DNA of 64,000 nt from positions 2,705,001 to 2,769,000 of the forward strand of contig NZ_AP024169.1 of assembly GCF_016591975.1 (NCBI RefSeq), written 5' to 3'. This stretch comes from Anaeromicropila herbilytica (GTDB lineage Bacteria > Bacillota > Clostridia > Lachnospirales > Lachnospiraceae). The notes under the pieces are model-generated. The model searched no databases. It was not told where the DNA came from and worked only from the letters and a program-made list of their open reading frames with translations. Both the position numbers and the translations under genes were made by a program. Shown piece after piece: positions 24,810 to 34,562 of the stretch. The first letter of the stretch is position 1. Each line of letters starts with the position of its first letter.

Positions 24810-25799
24810 TTAGCGATACACGTAATCTCTTTTTGTTTTCATCACAGCAATTAAGAAAAAGATTGCTGATATTACCAAGACGTAGATAAATTGTAGTTCA
24901 ATATTTCGCGATAGATGCCCTTTTTCCAATGCATTCACATAATTAATAAAATCTTTTTGTGGTAGTAAATGAACCAATTTATCAAGTACCGATTCCTTTT
25001 TAGTAAATGAATAAAAGCTTCCAGCAAGAATTGTAGTTAACGTAATTGTGGCTGTTCCAATCATATTTGCAGTATCCGCTACACAGAAAAACGAATTAAG
25101 AAATAATGCAAAAGCTGTTGCTAATATAGATAATACAGCAATTAAGAGTGCATAAGTTAACAAGGAGAATCCTATAGCTACACCAAGTATCTTCGCTATT
25201 AAGATAACGGCAAACGTAGGAGCAAATATCATACCTAAGATAAACGTAGCATGCCCAAACAAATACTTACGAAATGCTATTGGAGAGGTAACAACCCTTT
25301 TTATGATGTGTTCTTCCTTATCTTTTGCAAAAAATCTCGCATAGAAAAGCCCTTGTATTAGTACAAACATCATCATATATCCCATGATATTCGTTCCAAT
25401 CTCGCGGTCCTTATCGTTACTTGGCACATAAGAATCTGGGTTATTTAGTGCTCCAACAATCATTTTCTTCATATCATCGCTTTTAATTGTTTTTATATTG
25501 TAAGAACCGTCCTCTTTCATTGTAACGATAGCATCATATCGATTTTGCACCATATCGGATTCTAACGGAGCTTTTTTCATTTTACTTACGTGAAAATATG
25601 GTGAGCTACTAAATTTTTTGCTTAGACTTGTATTCGCTGATTGATCAGTCACAACCATTGCGATATTGCCTTTCGTTTGCATCGTATTGGTTAGTACAAT
25701 AGCTGCCACTATAGAGCAAATGGTTAGCGCAATGGAGACACATAGATACATTTTTTCTTCTAATAATCTTTTCCAATCATTATTCAATACTTCTAACAT
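24810..25799 (-). CDS. ABC-2 type transporter permease (329 aa)
   Basis: An N-terminal helix (ERMYLCVSIALTICSIVAAIVL-like), a ~110-residue extracytoplasmic domain, and five further helices fit the ABC-2 (DrrB/YhgE-like) permease class. MGYMMMFVLIQGLFYARFFAKDKEEHIIKRVVTSPI is the typical coupling region after helix 2. ATG 25799 follows GAGGAT. Its start overlaps the previous gene's stop by 7 bases, so the three ABC genes are translationally coupled. It likely forms a heterodimeric channel with the 247-residue permease. The substrate is unknown; peptide, lipid or antibiotic export are all possible. Confidence 0.85.
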   Translation of the reverse strand: MLEVLNNDWKRLLEEKMYLCVSIALTICSIVAAIVLTNTMQTKGNIAMVVTDQSANTSLSKKFSSSPYFHVSKMKKAPLESDMVQNRYDAIVTMKEDGSYNIKTIKSDDMKKMIVGALNNPDSYVPSNDKDREIGTNIMGYMMMFVLIQGLFYARFFAKDKEEHIIKRVVTSPIAFRKYLFGHATFILGMIFAPTFAVILIAKILGVAIGFSLLTYALLIAVLSILATAFALFLNSFFCVADTANMIGTATITLTTILAGSFYSFTKKESVLDKLVHLLPQKDFINYVNALEKGHLSRNIELQFIYVLVISAIFFLIAVMKTKRDYVYR

Positions 25800-26536
25800 A
25801 TACAATCCTCTTTTCTAAATGTTTTGTTACAGATAGCGACTACTACTATGATTGCAAATACCATTCCTATCGCAGTAGGATAAAACCATGAATAATCATG
25901 ATCGTAGATTAGTCCAAAAGTTGCTTTAACCAACCATTTTGCTGGTGATATATAGCTAATTGTTCGAATCACTTTGCCATAGCCATCTAGCGAAAATAAT
26001 AATCCACCGAATATAGCTAATAGATTAATTACAACACCTAAGATCTGATTCGCCATTGCCTCTGTTTTAAAAATACAACAGAACATAACACCAAGTGCAA
26101 CGGAAAAGATCTCTGTTAGTGCGAACAAAATAAGAATCTGAGGAATTGCATGAATTCGCATATGATATATGCCACATAGTAACATCAGATCAATTAAGTG
26201 GCATCCAAATGTAAATAAAAATGATGCTATAATCTTAGATAAATAGATATTCTTTTCACTTCCTGGTGCGTAGACTATTCGCATATTTGGTTTCTGTATG
26301 GTCACTTCCATAAATGCATTCGCTGAGGTCATTCCACTGCTTAGAATGGAATAGATCATAAGAGTAATGCCGTAATAATCAAAGGAGGTTACTTCCTTTC
26401 CATAGCCATCTTTCCCTAGGAATCCAAGGATTGTTACAAATAGGAATGGGAATACCGCTCCATAGAATACCCACATCGGGTTCTTAACTAGATTTTTCAA
26501 ATCTTCTTTTGTAATTAAATATAAATTTCTCATCAT
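25793..26536 (-). CDS. ABC-2 type transporter permease (247 aa)
   Basis: Six predicted helices and no large outer domain characterise this smaller ABC-2 permease. Typical text includes NPMWVFYGAVFPFLFVTILG near the start and YISPAKWLVKATFGLIYD near the end. It sits between the ATPase gene (11-base gap) and the larger permease (overlap). GGAGGGG lies directly before two successive ATG codons; the first is used here but either may serve. It would form the membrane part of the exporter. Confidence 0.85.
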   Translation of the reverse strand: MMRNLYLITKEDLKNLVKNPMWVFYGAVFPFLFVTILGFLGKDGYGKEVTSFDYYGITLMIYSILSSGMTSANAFMEVTIQKPNMRIVYAPGSEKNIYLSKIIASFLFTFGCHLIDLMLLCGIYHMRIHAIPQILILFALTEIFSVALGVMFCCIFKTEAMANQILGVVINLLAIFGGLLFSLDGYGKVIRTISYISPAKWLVKATFGLIYDHDYSWFYPTAIGMVFAIIVVVAICNKTFRKEDCIC

Positions 26537-26547
26537 AACCCCTCCAC

Positions 26548-27486
26548 TTAATCTCTCAAACTCTTACCAGTTAATCTTAAGAATACATTTTCAAGGCTAG
26601 CTGTTCTACAGAACAGGTTAAGAATTTTCGCCTTATTCTTAATAACCATTGCAATAATCTTATCAAGATTTTCAATATTCTTTAATGTAGTTATCGTTAG
26701 TTCATGCTCTTTTCTCTCTACCTTCTTGATTCCTTCTATCGTATAGAAATCATCGATGTTCAGATTCTTCTCTTCTTCCACTTCTAAGATAAATTGTCTT
26801 TCATCAAAGATATCTTCTTTCAGACTCTCTTTGGTTCCTTCTGCAATAATGGTTCCGCTATCCATAATTAGGATTCTGGTCGAGATCTCTTCTACTTCCT
26901 CCATATAGTGAGTCGTGTATAGAATTGTCATCCCATGTTTACTAAGCTTCTTGATGGAATCTAGAATATGATTTCTCGATTGTGGGTCAATACCAACAGT
27001 TGGCTCATCCATGATTAATAATTCAGGTTCATGAGCAATGGCACAAGCAATATTAAGTCGTCTCTTCATTCCACCCGAGAATGTCTTGGCTTTATCTTTT
27101 CTTCTTTCTAAAAGTCCAACAAAATCAAGTGCTTTAGTTACTTTTTCCTCTAGTTCTCTTCCTTTTAATCCGTAAAGGGACGCAAAGAATTTCACATTTT
27201 GTTCAGCACTTAACTCTTCATAGATTGCAAGATCTTGAGGAACAACTCCTAGATGTTGCTTAAATTCATTAAGACAAGACTTAATACTCTTCCCCTTGTA
27301 ATTCATCTCTCCACTGTCATATCCTAAGATACCGCTTAAAATATTGATCGTCGTACTTTTACCTGCTCCATTTGGTCCAAGGAAGCATAAGATCTCCCCC
27401 TTTTGCACCTCAAATGATATTTTTTTGACCACTTGCTTCTCTCCAAAGTTTTTTTCTAGCTGATTAATTGTTACAATTGAATTCAT
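26548..27486 (-). CDS. ABC transporter ATP-binding protein (312 aa)
   Basis: All nucleotide-binding motifs are present: Walker A GPNGAGKST, Q-loop VPQDLAIYEELS, signature FSGGMKRRLNIACA, Walker B LLIMDEPTVGID and the H-loop TTHYMEE. The C-terminal ~80 residues (KNKAKILNLFCRTASLENVFLRLTG) are typical of DrrA/CcmA-type exporters. It is the first gene of the three-gene operon. It hydrolyses ATP in the cytoplasm to drive export through the two ABC-2 permeases. Upstream lies a region with direct repeats and a foldback element rather than a clear regulator gene. Confidence 0.95.
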   Translation of the reverse strand: MNSIVTINQLEKNFGEKQVVKKISFEVQKGEILCFLGPNGAGKSTTINILSGILGYDSGEMNYKGKSIKSCLNEFKQHLGVVPQDLAIYEELSAEQNVKFFASLYGLKGRELEEKVTKALDFVGLLERRKDKAKTFSGGMKRRLNIACAIAHEPELLIMDEPTVGIDPQSRNHILDSIKKLSKHGMTILYTTHYMEEVEEISTRILIMDSGTIIAEGTKESLKEDIFDERQFILEVEEEKNLNIDDFYTIEGIKKVERKEHELTITTLKNIENLDKIIAMVIKNKAKILNLFCRTASLENVFLRLTGKSLRD

Positions 27487-27757
27487 AATTGATCTTTCCT
27501 TTCATTTCTTTCATTTTCATTATTCAATTTTCATGATGACCTAGTTAATTGCGAAATCTAGTCAAGTTACTATCTTTAACTTTCCAGTCATAATCTCTTA
27601 TAATACTTGATAAATTCAATCCAAACAGTGTGTTAATCATGATATCATAATCATCCAACGTTTAATTTAATCAAGTATCCAATATAATATAAAGTTCGCA
27701 ATCGACTAAGTCTTTTTGAATTTCATACTCCTATTCTATAGAATTAGCCAAAAAAAT

Positions 27758-27779
27758 AAATCAACCGAAAGGTTGATTT
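27758..27779 (-). terminator. Terminator-like hairpin upstream of the ABC operon
   Basis: AAATCAACC and GGTTGATTT form a perfect 9-bp stem around a GAAA loop (TTTC on the minus strand). On the minus strand it is followed by ATTTTTTTGG, a good T-run. No gene ends here on that strand, so it may end a short RNA or attenuate read-through into the ABC operon. Confidence 0.65.
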
Positions 27780-27793
27780 ACTGGGTGGAGATT

Positions 27794-27907
27794 GGGTTGA
27801 TATAAATTTGATTTATAATGGATTAAGGGTTGATTTAATTTATGATGGATTAAGGGTTGATTTGAATTTTATTTATGATAGATTAAGAGTAGATTGACTA
27901 TCGATTA
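27794..27907 (-). repeat. Imperfect direct repeats upstream of the ABC operon
   Basis: On the plus strand GGGTTGAT...GGATTAA recurs as blocks of about 22-33 bases (starts near 27794, 27829, 27855 and a decayed fourth near 27887). Each contains TTTAT(A/G)AT(G/A)GATTAA. GGTTGAT also forms one arm of the neighbouring terminator-like hairpin. Confidence 0.6.
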
Positions 27908-27971
27908 AATATGCTCTTAGTATGAATTAATACGGATTTAAGACATCTATATCCAATTATGAATTCTGCTT

Positions 27972-28252
27972 TCCCCGACAAATGACCTATGACCTGTTTC
28001 ATAATCTTGCCTGGCAATTTGCACAAAACAGAAAAAGCGAATGCGCCTTTGAACCTGTATTAGAAGATCTTGTTCTCAGATCATTTTGTGTAATATCCTA
28101 GGACAGATCTGTTTGAACGAAGTGAGTTATCTGTCCTAGGATATGTTTTACACAAAATAATCTGAGAACTAGAACTTCTTATACAAGTTCAATGAAACAT
28201 AAGCTTTTCTGTTTTGTGCAAATTTCCTACACACCCCCCAAAACAGGTCATC
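27972..28252. repeat. Foldback element copy 2 (about 280 bp)
   Basis: This copy has the same order of arms as copy 1. The inner stem ATATCCTAGGACAGAT (28093-28108) pairs perfectly with 28129-28144. The middle stem pairs about 28014-28038 with 28203-28226, and the outer stem (CGACAAATGACCT... and AAACAGGTCAT) is partly decayed. It lacks a ~70-bp segment (an extra hairpin with CCCCT/AGGGG arms) found at about 24632-24700 in copy 1. It ends about 18 bases from the kup stop codon. Confidence 0.85.
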
Positions 28253-28269
28253 AGCAAACTTTTAGAAGC

Positions 28270-30288
28270 TCATTTCTTAATCCTATTTAATTGTATCCGA
28301 CTTGGTTGTCCCACAAATAACGGTACTTTTTCAATATACACATCACTTGTATCAAGTCCAAACCAATTAGATGGAGACACCGTATACTTCTTGATATATA
28401 ATTTGGCTTGTATAATCAAGGAATCCCAGAAGCTAATCTCTGACTCATGGGATAATACTTCTTGAATTAAGATAAACCGAAAATCACCTACTTTACGATC
28501 AGGCATGGTCGTATAGGTACTGGATTGAAGTTTGATCTCTCCACTCTCTACTAATTCCGTTGAGATTTGGCGAAGGAATACATTTAACTTCTGCTCAACA
28601 CGGAATCCAAGATTCAACTGAACCCTTACAATATAAGAGGTTCCAAAGGTATCTATCGAATAATCTGCTTGATATGGCTCATCGGTAACTGAAATATGCA
28701 CAAACCAGTATACGTCAGCTTTCTTTGGCCGTTTATCTAAGATAAAATACATAATTTTACGTTCGATCTCTTTTGGGTTATCACAACTCGTTAAGCACAC
28801 TAGATTCGTTATATATTTGGGATGACTCTCATCTTGCCTCAAGCGATTCAATTGATCCATATAATCTTCAATTGGAACATTTTCTAATAAACGTATTTTA
28901 ATCCAATACGCTTTAATCCATATATACATGATAGAGAGAATTGCCAAAGCTATGATGACCGCAACAAATCCACCATGCATAAACTTAACAATATTAGCGA
29001 CAAAGAATGACAGCTCAAATGTTGAAAAGAAAACTAACATGATAACTGCTAATAGTTTTGGTGTCTTTCTCCTTAGCAAATAATTATATAAAAGAATGGT
29101 TGTCATTAACATTGTTACTGTAATGGATAGACCGTATGCTGCTTCCATATGCTCGGAATTCTGAAAATATAGAACTATTCCAATACAGACAATCCATAGA
29201 ATTCGATTAATCGAAGGTATATAGAGTTGACCTTTCGACCTAGATGGATAAAGGGTATGGAGTCTGGGGAATAGGTTCAATTTAATTGCTTCGGATACCA
29301 GTGTAAATGAGCCTGAGATTAACGCCTGGGAAGCAATAATCGCTGCTAAAGTTGATATTATAATTCCATATAGAATAAATCCCTCCGGTATCATTTGATA
29401 AAATGGATTCAAATCTTCTTTATTCTGCAATACAGCATTACCCTTAGCAGATAAGATCCAAGCTCCCTGACCAAAATAGTTTAATAATAAGCAGATCTTT
29501 ACATATGGCCATGAGGAATATATATTATGCCTACCAACATGACCAAGATCAGAGTAGAGTGCTTCTGCTCCTGTTGTTGATAGAAAGATACTTCCAAGGA
29601 TAAAGAAACCCAATTTATTCTCACTGCTAAATAGAGTATGAATAGCATACGTAGGCCACAATGCGCGAAGTAATGTCCAATTGGTAGACAGGCTTAAGAT
29701 TCCGAAGATTGCCAAGCTGCTAAACCATAGAAACATAATTGGTCCAAACATTTTACCAATTAAGTCCGTACCAATATGCTGGATAAAGAACAAGATACAT
29801 ATGATAACTATTACAATAATCACAATATTTTTCTGATTGTCTCCAATAAAACGATCAAATCTTGGAATTAGTTTCAGACCCTCAATGGCAGACGTAACAG
29901 TAACTGCAGGAGTTAGCATACCATCGGCTAATAGCGCAGAGCCTCCAATCATAGCTGGTATAATTAACCATCTCGATCGTCTACGAACTAGAGTATATAG
30001 TGAAAAGATTCCTCCTTCTCCTTTATTATCTGCTTTTAACGTAATTAACACATATTTTATTGTTGTTAATATTGTGATTGTCCAGAACACCATGGATAAC
30101 GTTCCAAGGATAAAGCTTTCTGATACATTTTCTAATCCACCATTCCCATGTAGTACAGATTTCATAACGTAAAGTGGCGATGTACCGATATCTCCATATA
30201 CAACTCCTAATGTTACTAATATTCCACCTACGGTCAGTTTTGTTGTATTATGCTGTTTCTTTGTATTTGATTTAGTTTTTGTATTCAT
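28270..30288 (-). CDS. kup: Kup-family potassium uptake protein (672 aa)
   Basis: Twelve membrane helices fill the first ~440 residues, starting with GGILVTLGVVYGDIGTSPLYVMKS, the hallmark Kup opening. GGEGGIFSLYTL-like text (KGEGGIFSLYTLVRR) follows. The last ~220 residues are a soluble cytoplasmic domain. The protein takes up potassium, probably with protons. AAGGA precedes ATG 30288. I looked for a c-di-AMP riboswitch upstream, as is known for some Firmicute potassium transporters, but could not recognise one in the 360-base leader. Foldback copy 2 sits at its 3' end. Confidence 0.92.
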   Translation of the reverse strand: MNTKTKSNTKKQHNTTKLTVGGILVTLGVVYGDIGTSPLYVMKSVLHGNGGLENVSESFILGTLSMVFWTITILTTIKYVLITLKADNKGEGGIFSLYTLVRRRSRWLIIPAMIGGSALLADGMLTPAVTVTSAIEGLKLIPRFDRFIGDNQKNIVIIVIVIICILFFIQHIGTDLIGKMFGPIMFLWFSSLAIFGILSLSTNWTLLRALWPTYAIHTLFSSENKLGFFILGSIFLSTTGAEALYSDLGHVGRHNIYSSWPYVKICLLLNYFGQGAWILSAKGNAVLQNKEDLNPFYQMIPEGFILYGIIISTLAAIIASQALISGSFTLVSEAIKLNLFPRLHTLYPSRSKGQLYIPSINRILWIVCIGIVLYFQNSEHMEAAYGLSITVTMLMTTILLYNYLLRRKTPKLLAVIMLVFFSTFELSFFVANIVKFMHGGFVAVIIALAILSIMYIWIKAYWIKIRLLENVPIEDYMDQLNRLRQDESHPKYITNLVCLTSCDNPKEIERKIMYFILDKRPKKADVYWFVHISVTDEPYQADYSIDTFGTSYIVRVQLNLGFRVEQKLNVFLRQISTELVESGEIKLQSSTYTTMPDRKVGDFRFILIQEVLSHESEISFWDSLIIQAKLYIKKYTVSPSNWFGLDTSDVYIEKVPLFVGQPSRIQLNRIKK

Positions 30289-30520
30289 ATTAGATTTTCC
30301 TTTGCTTCTTTATAATGATACCTTTTCTTCAATGATAACTTTTTCACTTTCCCGAATCTCGAATATTTTGCAAGAAAATATCAATCTAATATAGTCTTTG
30401 TAAATTTTTTGATTATTATTAATTTGATTTATACCAGTAATTTCTGTTTTTATATTTTTTTCATTCACGAATTTTATTATCAAAAGCCTTTTAGTTAATT
30501 CATTACCACTTTCTAATAAA
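30289..30520. other. Upstream region of kup
   Basis: This AT-rich stretch has no gene. I see no convincing riboswitch fold or promoter with good spacing. The terminator of the upstream secreted-protein operon follows at 30521-30577. Confidence 0.5.
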
Positions 30521-30577
30521 AAAACCCCTTTACACGAATCGATTTCTCCATGTAAAGAGATCCGAATAAAAGGGTTC
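30521..30577 (-). terminator. Terminator of the WG/FN3 secreted-protein operon
   Basis: On the minus strand AACCCTTTTATTCGGAT pairs with ATTCGTGTAAAGGGGTT, with CTTTACAT as an inner loop region, and is followed by TTTTTTTATTAG. It lies 73 bases past the stop of the last of the three paralogues. Confidence 0.75.
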
Positions 30578-30649
30578 TTTCTAATACTTTTTGTATAATC
30601 TAAATAATAATATCTAATATTGAATTAAGTTTTTTCTAGGTAAGTTGCA

Positions 30650-32533
30650 CTACTTAGTAATTGTTACATCTCGATAGGTACTACTTCCCCAATCATAGAT
30701 ACCATCACCTTCAATTAACGCATATATTCCAATCTGACATTCTGCTCCTTTTTCTAATCCCTTTAGTATTATGGAATTTGATTTTGTCGAGTAACGTCTT
30801 ACATCATCACCATTTACATATTGAAGTTCATATCCCGTAACTCCATCGATTGCATTCCATTTAACTGTCAACTCACCTTCTCCTGTATTCTTTATAGATA
30901 GATGTTTTACTTTTTGAAGTGTATCTATATTGGAAATATACTTTATTTTGCTACATCCTATATAATTTTTAGTACCACTTGATTGAAAATAAAGATTAAT
31001 ATTCGGATCATTATGACTGTAACTATATACTGTTTTACCAGTGCGATCGATTACTATATCAGTATAGACTTTACCAACTTGATATCTTAGATATACACCT
31101 GTGTTATTCTTTAATATTTTATAGTCTAAGAAATCTAACGTATTGGATTTATCCTTAAATGTTTTCTTAGTAATTATTTTTAAAGAGTCATCTAAGAATG
31201 ACACTTGAACTTTACTTTCCGATATTCTATTGTATAACAAATCAGCATGTTCAAAGGAGAACTCGCTATCAGCATCATTTACATTTAATAAATATCCCTT
31301 AAGATTCAATGGTTCCATATTGGAATTGTAAATGTTATTATCTAATTCTAGACAACAATTATTGATTACATTCATACTATTATATTTCTTAATTAATTTA
31401 CCTTTTGCGTCATATAAGCCTATATTATTATTTGTTCCATCACCTCCGTCATAATAAAATATCAAATACTTACCAAAGGAACGGATATCACCTAGCTCAT
31501 ATTCATCATAATTTGTGAACTCAGTATCACTTTGCTCTTGATAAGTGTCTGTGTCGATAAGCATCGCGTTTGTAACTATCTTTTCATTCACCTTGTTCTT
31601 TACTTCGCTCTTAATAGTTCTTAATACAACTGCATCCTTATCTATTACCTCAATGATTTGATCAGCATTACCGATTTTTTCTCCGTTCATCTTGTATAGA
31701 TAATATTGATTAATTGGATTATCTGATTGCAATGTTGCATGAACAATATAGCAGTTACCATTAGGAGTGACGTCTGTCGTAATCTCTGTTTTCTTATACT
31801 TTTCATCCGATATGGTTTCTCTCATTTCGCTTTCAGACTTTTGCCTTATATCGTGAATGATTGTATTATATTGAACCCAGTATAGACTCGTTGCTGTTTT
31901 ATCTTCGTCTGGTATAGAGGGTAATTCGTTACCTTCGTAATCAAAGATGCCCTTACATTCTGCACTAATTGGCTTCATATTTCTTCTATGTTCTGGGTAA
32001 GTCGGTTGATAGATGACGAAGCAATGCTCATACTCTTCTATCACATCATCCATCTCATATGTATATAGAATCTTTCCTGTTCGATCAATAAAATATGTAT
32101 TGTTTCCATCTACTGCACGAAATCCATGATCCATATAATAGATTTCTGTATACTTATTTCCTGGTATTAACGTATTTCCTACTTTGTCAATTACTCCAAA
32201 GTAAAGTTTTCCATTTACTTTCTTCGTAACAATTGCATCGATATTTGAATTATACTTATTCTTTCTAATTTCATTATAGTTCGTAAAATCTGTTACCTTT
32301 ATTAATTTCCCTGTTATACCGTTCATTAATGCGACTTTTCCTTTATAGAATCCATAGATGACACCATTGGTATCAAATTTTGTTTGATACCCTTTCTCTA
32401 AGGTGCTTCTATATTTATTCGTTATTTTCCATGTTGTATTTGCCGCTTTGGTTGTATTGTTGGTTGTAAATGGTAGTATCATCGCACACACGAGTATGTA
32501 GGCGATTACTTTTAATGCACTTTTCTTCTTCAT
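30650..32533 (-). CDS. Secreted WG-repeat-like/fibronectin type III protein, paralogue 3 (627 aa)
   Basis: A Sec signal peptide (MKKKSALKVIAYILVCAMIL ... KAA) starts the protein. The middle, about 50-500, holds beta-rich repeats with WG-type text (YFGVIDKVGNTLIPGNKYTE, FRAVDGNNTYFIDRTGKILY). The last ~90 residues form an FN3 domain (LTVKWNAIDGVTGYELQY ... SIILKGLEKGAECQIGIYAL). No anchor is seen, so it is probably released or held non-covalently at the surface. The start at 32533 has AAGAAGAGA upstream; an in-frame ATG eight codons earlier lacks a site. It is the most divergent of three tandem paralogues. Confidence 0.8.
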   Translation of the reverse strand: MKKKSALKVIAYILVCAMILPFTTNNTTKAANTTWKITNKYRSTLEKGYQTKFDTNGVIYGFYKGKVALMNGITGKLIKVTDFTNYNEIRKNKYNSNIDAIVTKKVNGKLYFGVIDKVGNTLIPGNKYTEIYYMDHGFRAVDGNNTYFIDRTGKILYTYEMDDVIEEYEHCFVIYQPTYPEHRRNMKPISAECKGIFDYEGNELPSIPDEDKTATSLYWVQYNTIIHDIRQKSESEMRETISDEKYKKTEITTDVTPNGNCYIVHATLQSDNPINQYYLYKMNGEKIGNADQIIEVIDKDAVVLRTIKSEVKNKVNEKIVTNAMLIDTDTYQEQSDTEFTNYDEYELGDIRSFGKYLIFYYDGGDGTNNNIGLYDAKGKLIKKYNSMNVINNCCLELDNNIYNSNMEPLNLKGYLLNVNDADSEFSFEHADLLYNRISESKVQVSFLDDSLKIITKKTFKDKSNTLDFLDYKILKNNTGVYLRYQVGKVYTDIVIDRTGKTVYSYSHNDPNINLYFQSSGTKNYIGCSKIKYISNIDTLQKVKHLSIKNTGEGELTVKWNAIDGVTGYELQYVNGDDVRRYSTKSNSIILKGLEKGAECQIGIYALIEGDGIYDWGSSTYRDVTITK

Positions 32534-32638
32534 TCTATCTCTTCTTTCTATTGTCATACATTACTAATGTCATACTTTTTATTAACTTACTTTCTAAGTT
32601 AGCAACCCAGACCTTAGATGAGGGATTAATATACTGCT

Positions 32639-34531
32639 TTATTTGTTTATCTTCACCGTAATAGGTCTGCTATATTTTCCTGCTGTATGAATTCCTATTG
32701 CTATTGCTTTAAATGTATAAGAGCTACCTTTCTCTAAGCCTGTGATTACCACTGAATTACTCTTAGTGTATTCTTCGTGATAATATGCTGATTGATTACA
32801 TCTACAATCTACCTCGTATGAATTTGCTCCTTTCACTGCATTCCAAGTGAGCGTCACTTCCCCAGGTCCAGTATTCTTAGCTGAGGTAAATATAACTCTT
32901 CCAATAGTAATTGGTTTTGCTAATCTTGAGCAACCTATGTAATTTGTAACACCATTGGACTGAATATATACGTTTCTATCACTGTTTGTATCACTATAGT
33001 TATATACGACTTTACCATTACGATCATATACCGTCTCTGTATACACTTTTCCAGTTTGATAACTTACATAGATTCCCGAATTATGATTTAATATTTTATA
33101 GTCTAAGATATTAATATCCTTTATATTCTTATTTAACGTTGTTTTTGCGATTATATTATAAGAATAATCAAAGAAGGTTAACTGAACTTTATTTTTTGCC
33201 AAGGATTTATATTCAATTAGCCCATCTCCAATTTCGGTCCTCAAATCATCCCCATAATAATAAGTATAAATCTCACCTGAATCTTTGATATCTTGTGATC
33301 TTTGTTTATCAACATCCGCGAGGACAGTATAAAAATCATAATAATCATCATATCTTTTTATCAACTTACCTTTTGCATCATATAAAGCTACATTATATAA
33401 ATCTGAATGCAGATTATCATCTTCCACTGGATAATAACACGATATAAAATATTCACCATATTTCCAATCAGCAAATTTATGTACGCAAAGAGAATCGTCT
33501 TTATCTTTAAAATCAGTGTTCTCCCATTTTTGATATGTCTTTGTATTATATAACGTTGCATCTGCAATTACTCTCTCGTTATTCACAATCTTTGCATTTC
33601 TTAACACAACATAATCATCCCAAGCTATTGCTACTTCATCTGCTTTCGCTAATAGTTTGTCTTTCATATCATACAGATAATAACGTTCAATCGAATATTC
33701 TTTATTAAATCCATTGATTATATCGCCTTTGACAGTGATCAAGTAACAATTACCTATTGTAGTAAAATCAACATTAAGATTAATCTTATCTCTATACTTT
33801 TCTGGAACTTCCGCTCTAACTTCTTTCTCAGCTGTACTCCTCATATCCTTAATTGAGGTATTTAACAATAACCAATATTGATTATCTGCTGTTTTCTCTT
33901 CCTCTGGAATCTCTGTAACTGGATTTCCATCATAATCATATACACCCTTAATCTGTACACTACTTGGAGGGGTTAAATTATTTCTTATATCTGGATAACT
34001 AGGAATATATGCCACAAAGAATTTGTCATATTCTTTTATCTGATCATCTTTTTCATAGGTATATAAGACCTTACCCGTTCTTGATATGTAATATTCATTC
34101 TTCTTTGCATCAACTGCACGGAAACCACGATCCATATAATACATCTCGGTATATTTATTTGGAGAAATCAAGGTATTACCTTCTTTATCCATCAAGCCAT
34201 AATATACTGTTCTATTCTTCTGTCTCGTCACAATTGCATCAATATTATCATTATATTTATTCTGTTTTATTTCATTAATGTCGGTAAATTCCGTTGTCTT
34301 AATCAATTTACCAGTTGCACCATTCATTAATACAACTTTTCCCCTAGAGTATCCATAGATTACTCCATTTGTGTCAAAGTCTACCGGATAGGTAGTGTCA
34401 AGTTTTGAACGATACTTTCCGATTATTTTAAACGTCTGCTCTGCTGCCTTGGTTGAATTACTTATACTAAATGGTATAACCATTGTACATATAAGTATAT
34501 ACATAATTAGTTTGTTAATCTTTTTCTTCAT
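32639..34531 (-). CDS. Secreted WG-repeat-like/fibronectin type III protein, paralogue 2 (630 aa)
   Basis: Architecture equals that of its neighbours: signal peptide (MKKKINKLIMYILICTMVIP ... KAA), WG-like repeats (VYYGLMDKEGNTLISPNKYT, FRAVDAKKNEYYISRTGKVL) and a C-terminal FN3 domain (VTLTWNAVKGANSYEVD ... NSVVITGLEKGSSYTF). It matches paralogue 1 (34563-36458) closely, down to the phrase GKVVLMNGATGKLIKTTEFT shared by both. Ribosome-site text AAAGGTGAGAGAAGAA is nearly the same in both, so the pair arose by recent tandem duplication. A carbohydrate- or surface-binding role is possible; none is shown. Confidence 0.8.
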   Translation of the reverse strand: MKKKINKLIMYILICTMVIPFSISNSTKAAEQTFKIIGKYRSKLDTTYPVDFDTNGVIYGYSRGKVVLMNGATGKLIKTTEFTDINEIKQNKYNDNIDAIVTRQKNRTVYYGLMDKEGNTLISPNKYTEMYYMDRGFRAVDAKKNEYYISRTGKVLYTYEKDDQIKEYDKFFVAYIPSYPDIRNNLTPPSSVQIKGVYDYDGNPVTEIPEEEKTADNQYWLLLNTSIKDMRSTAEKEVRAEVPEKYRDKINLNVDFTTIGNCYLITVKGDIINGFNKEYSIERYYLYDMKDKLLAKADEVAIAWDDYVVLRNAKIVNNERVIADATLYNTKTYQKWENTDFKDKDDSLCVHKFADWKYGEYFISCYYPVEDDNLHSDLYNVALYDAKGKLIKRYDDYYDFYTVLADVDKQRSQDIKDSGEIYTYYYGDDLRTEIGDGLIEYKSLAKNKVQLTFFDYSYNIIAKTTLNKNIKDINILDYKILNHNSGIYVSYQTGKVYTETVYDRNGKVVYNYSDTNSDRNVYIQSNGVTNYIGCSRLAKPITIGRVIFTSAKNTGPGEVTLTWNAVKGANSYEVDCRCNQSAYYHEEYTKSNSVVITGLEKGSSYTFKAIAIGIHTAGKYSRPITVKINK

Positions 34532-34562
34532 TTCTTCTCTCACCTTTTATTTATCTATAATT

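Noticed and set aside
30289..30520. Possible c-di-AMP (ydaO) riboswitch before kup
   Set aside because: Some potassium transporters in Firmicutes carry one, but I could not find its conserved core or a matching terminator in this leader.
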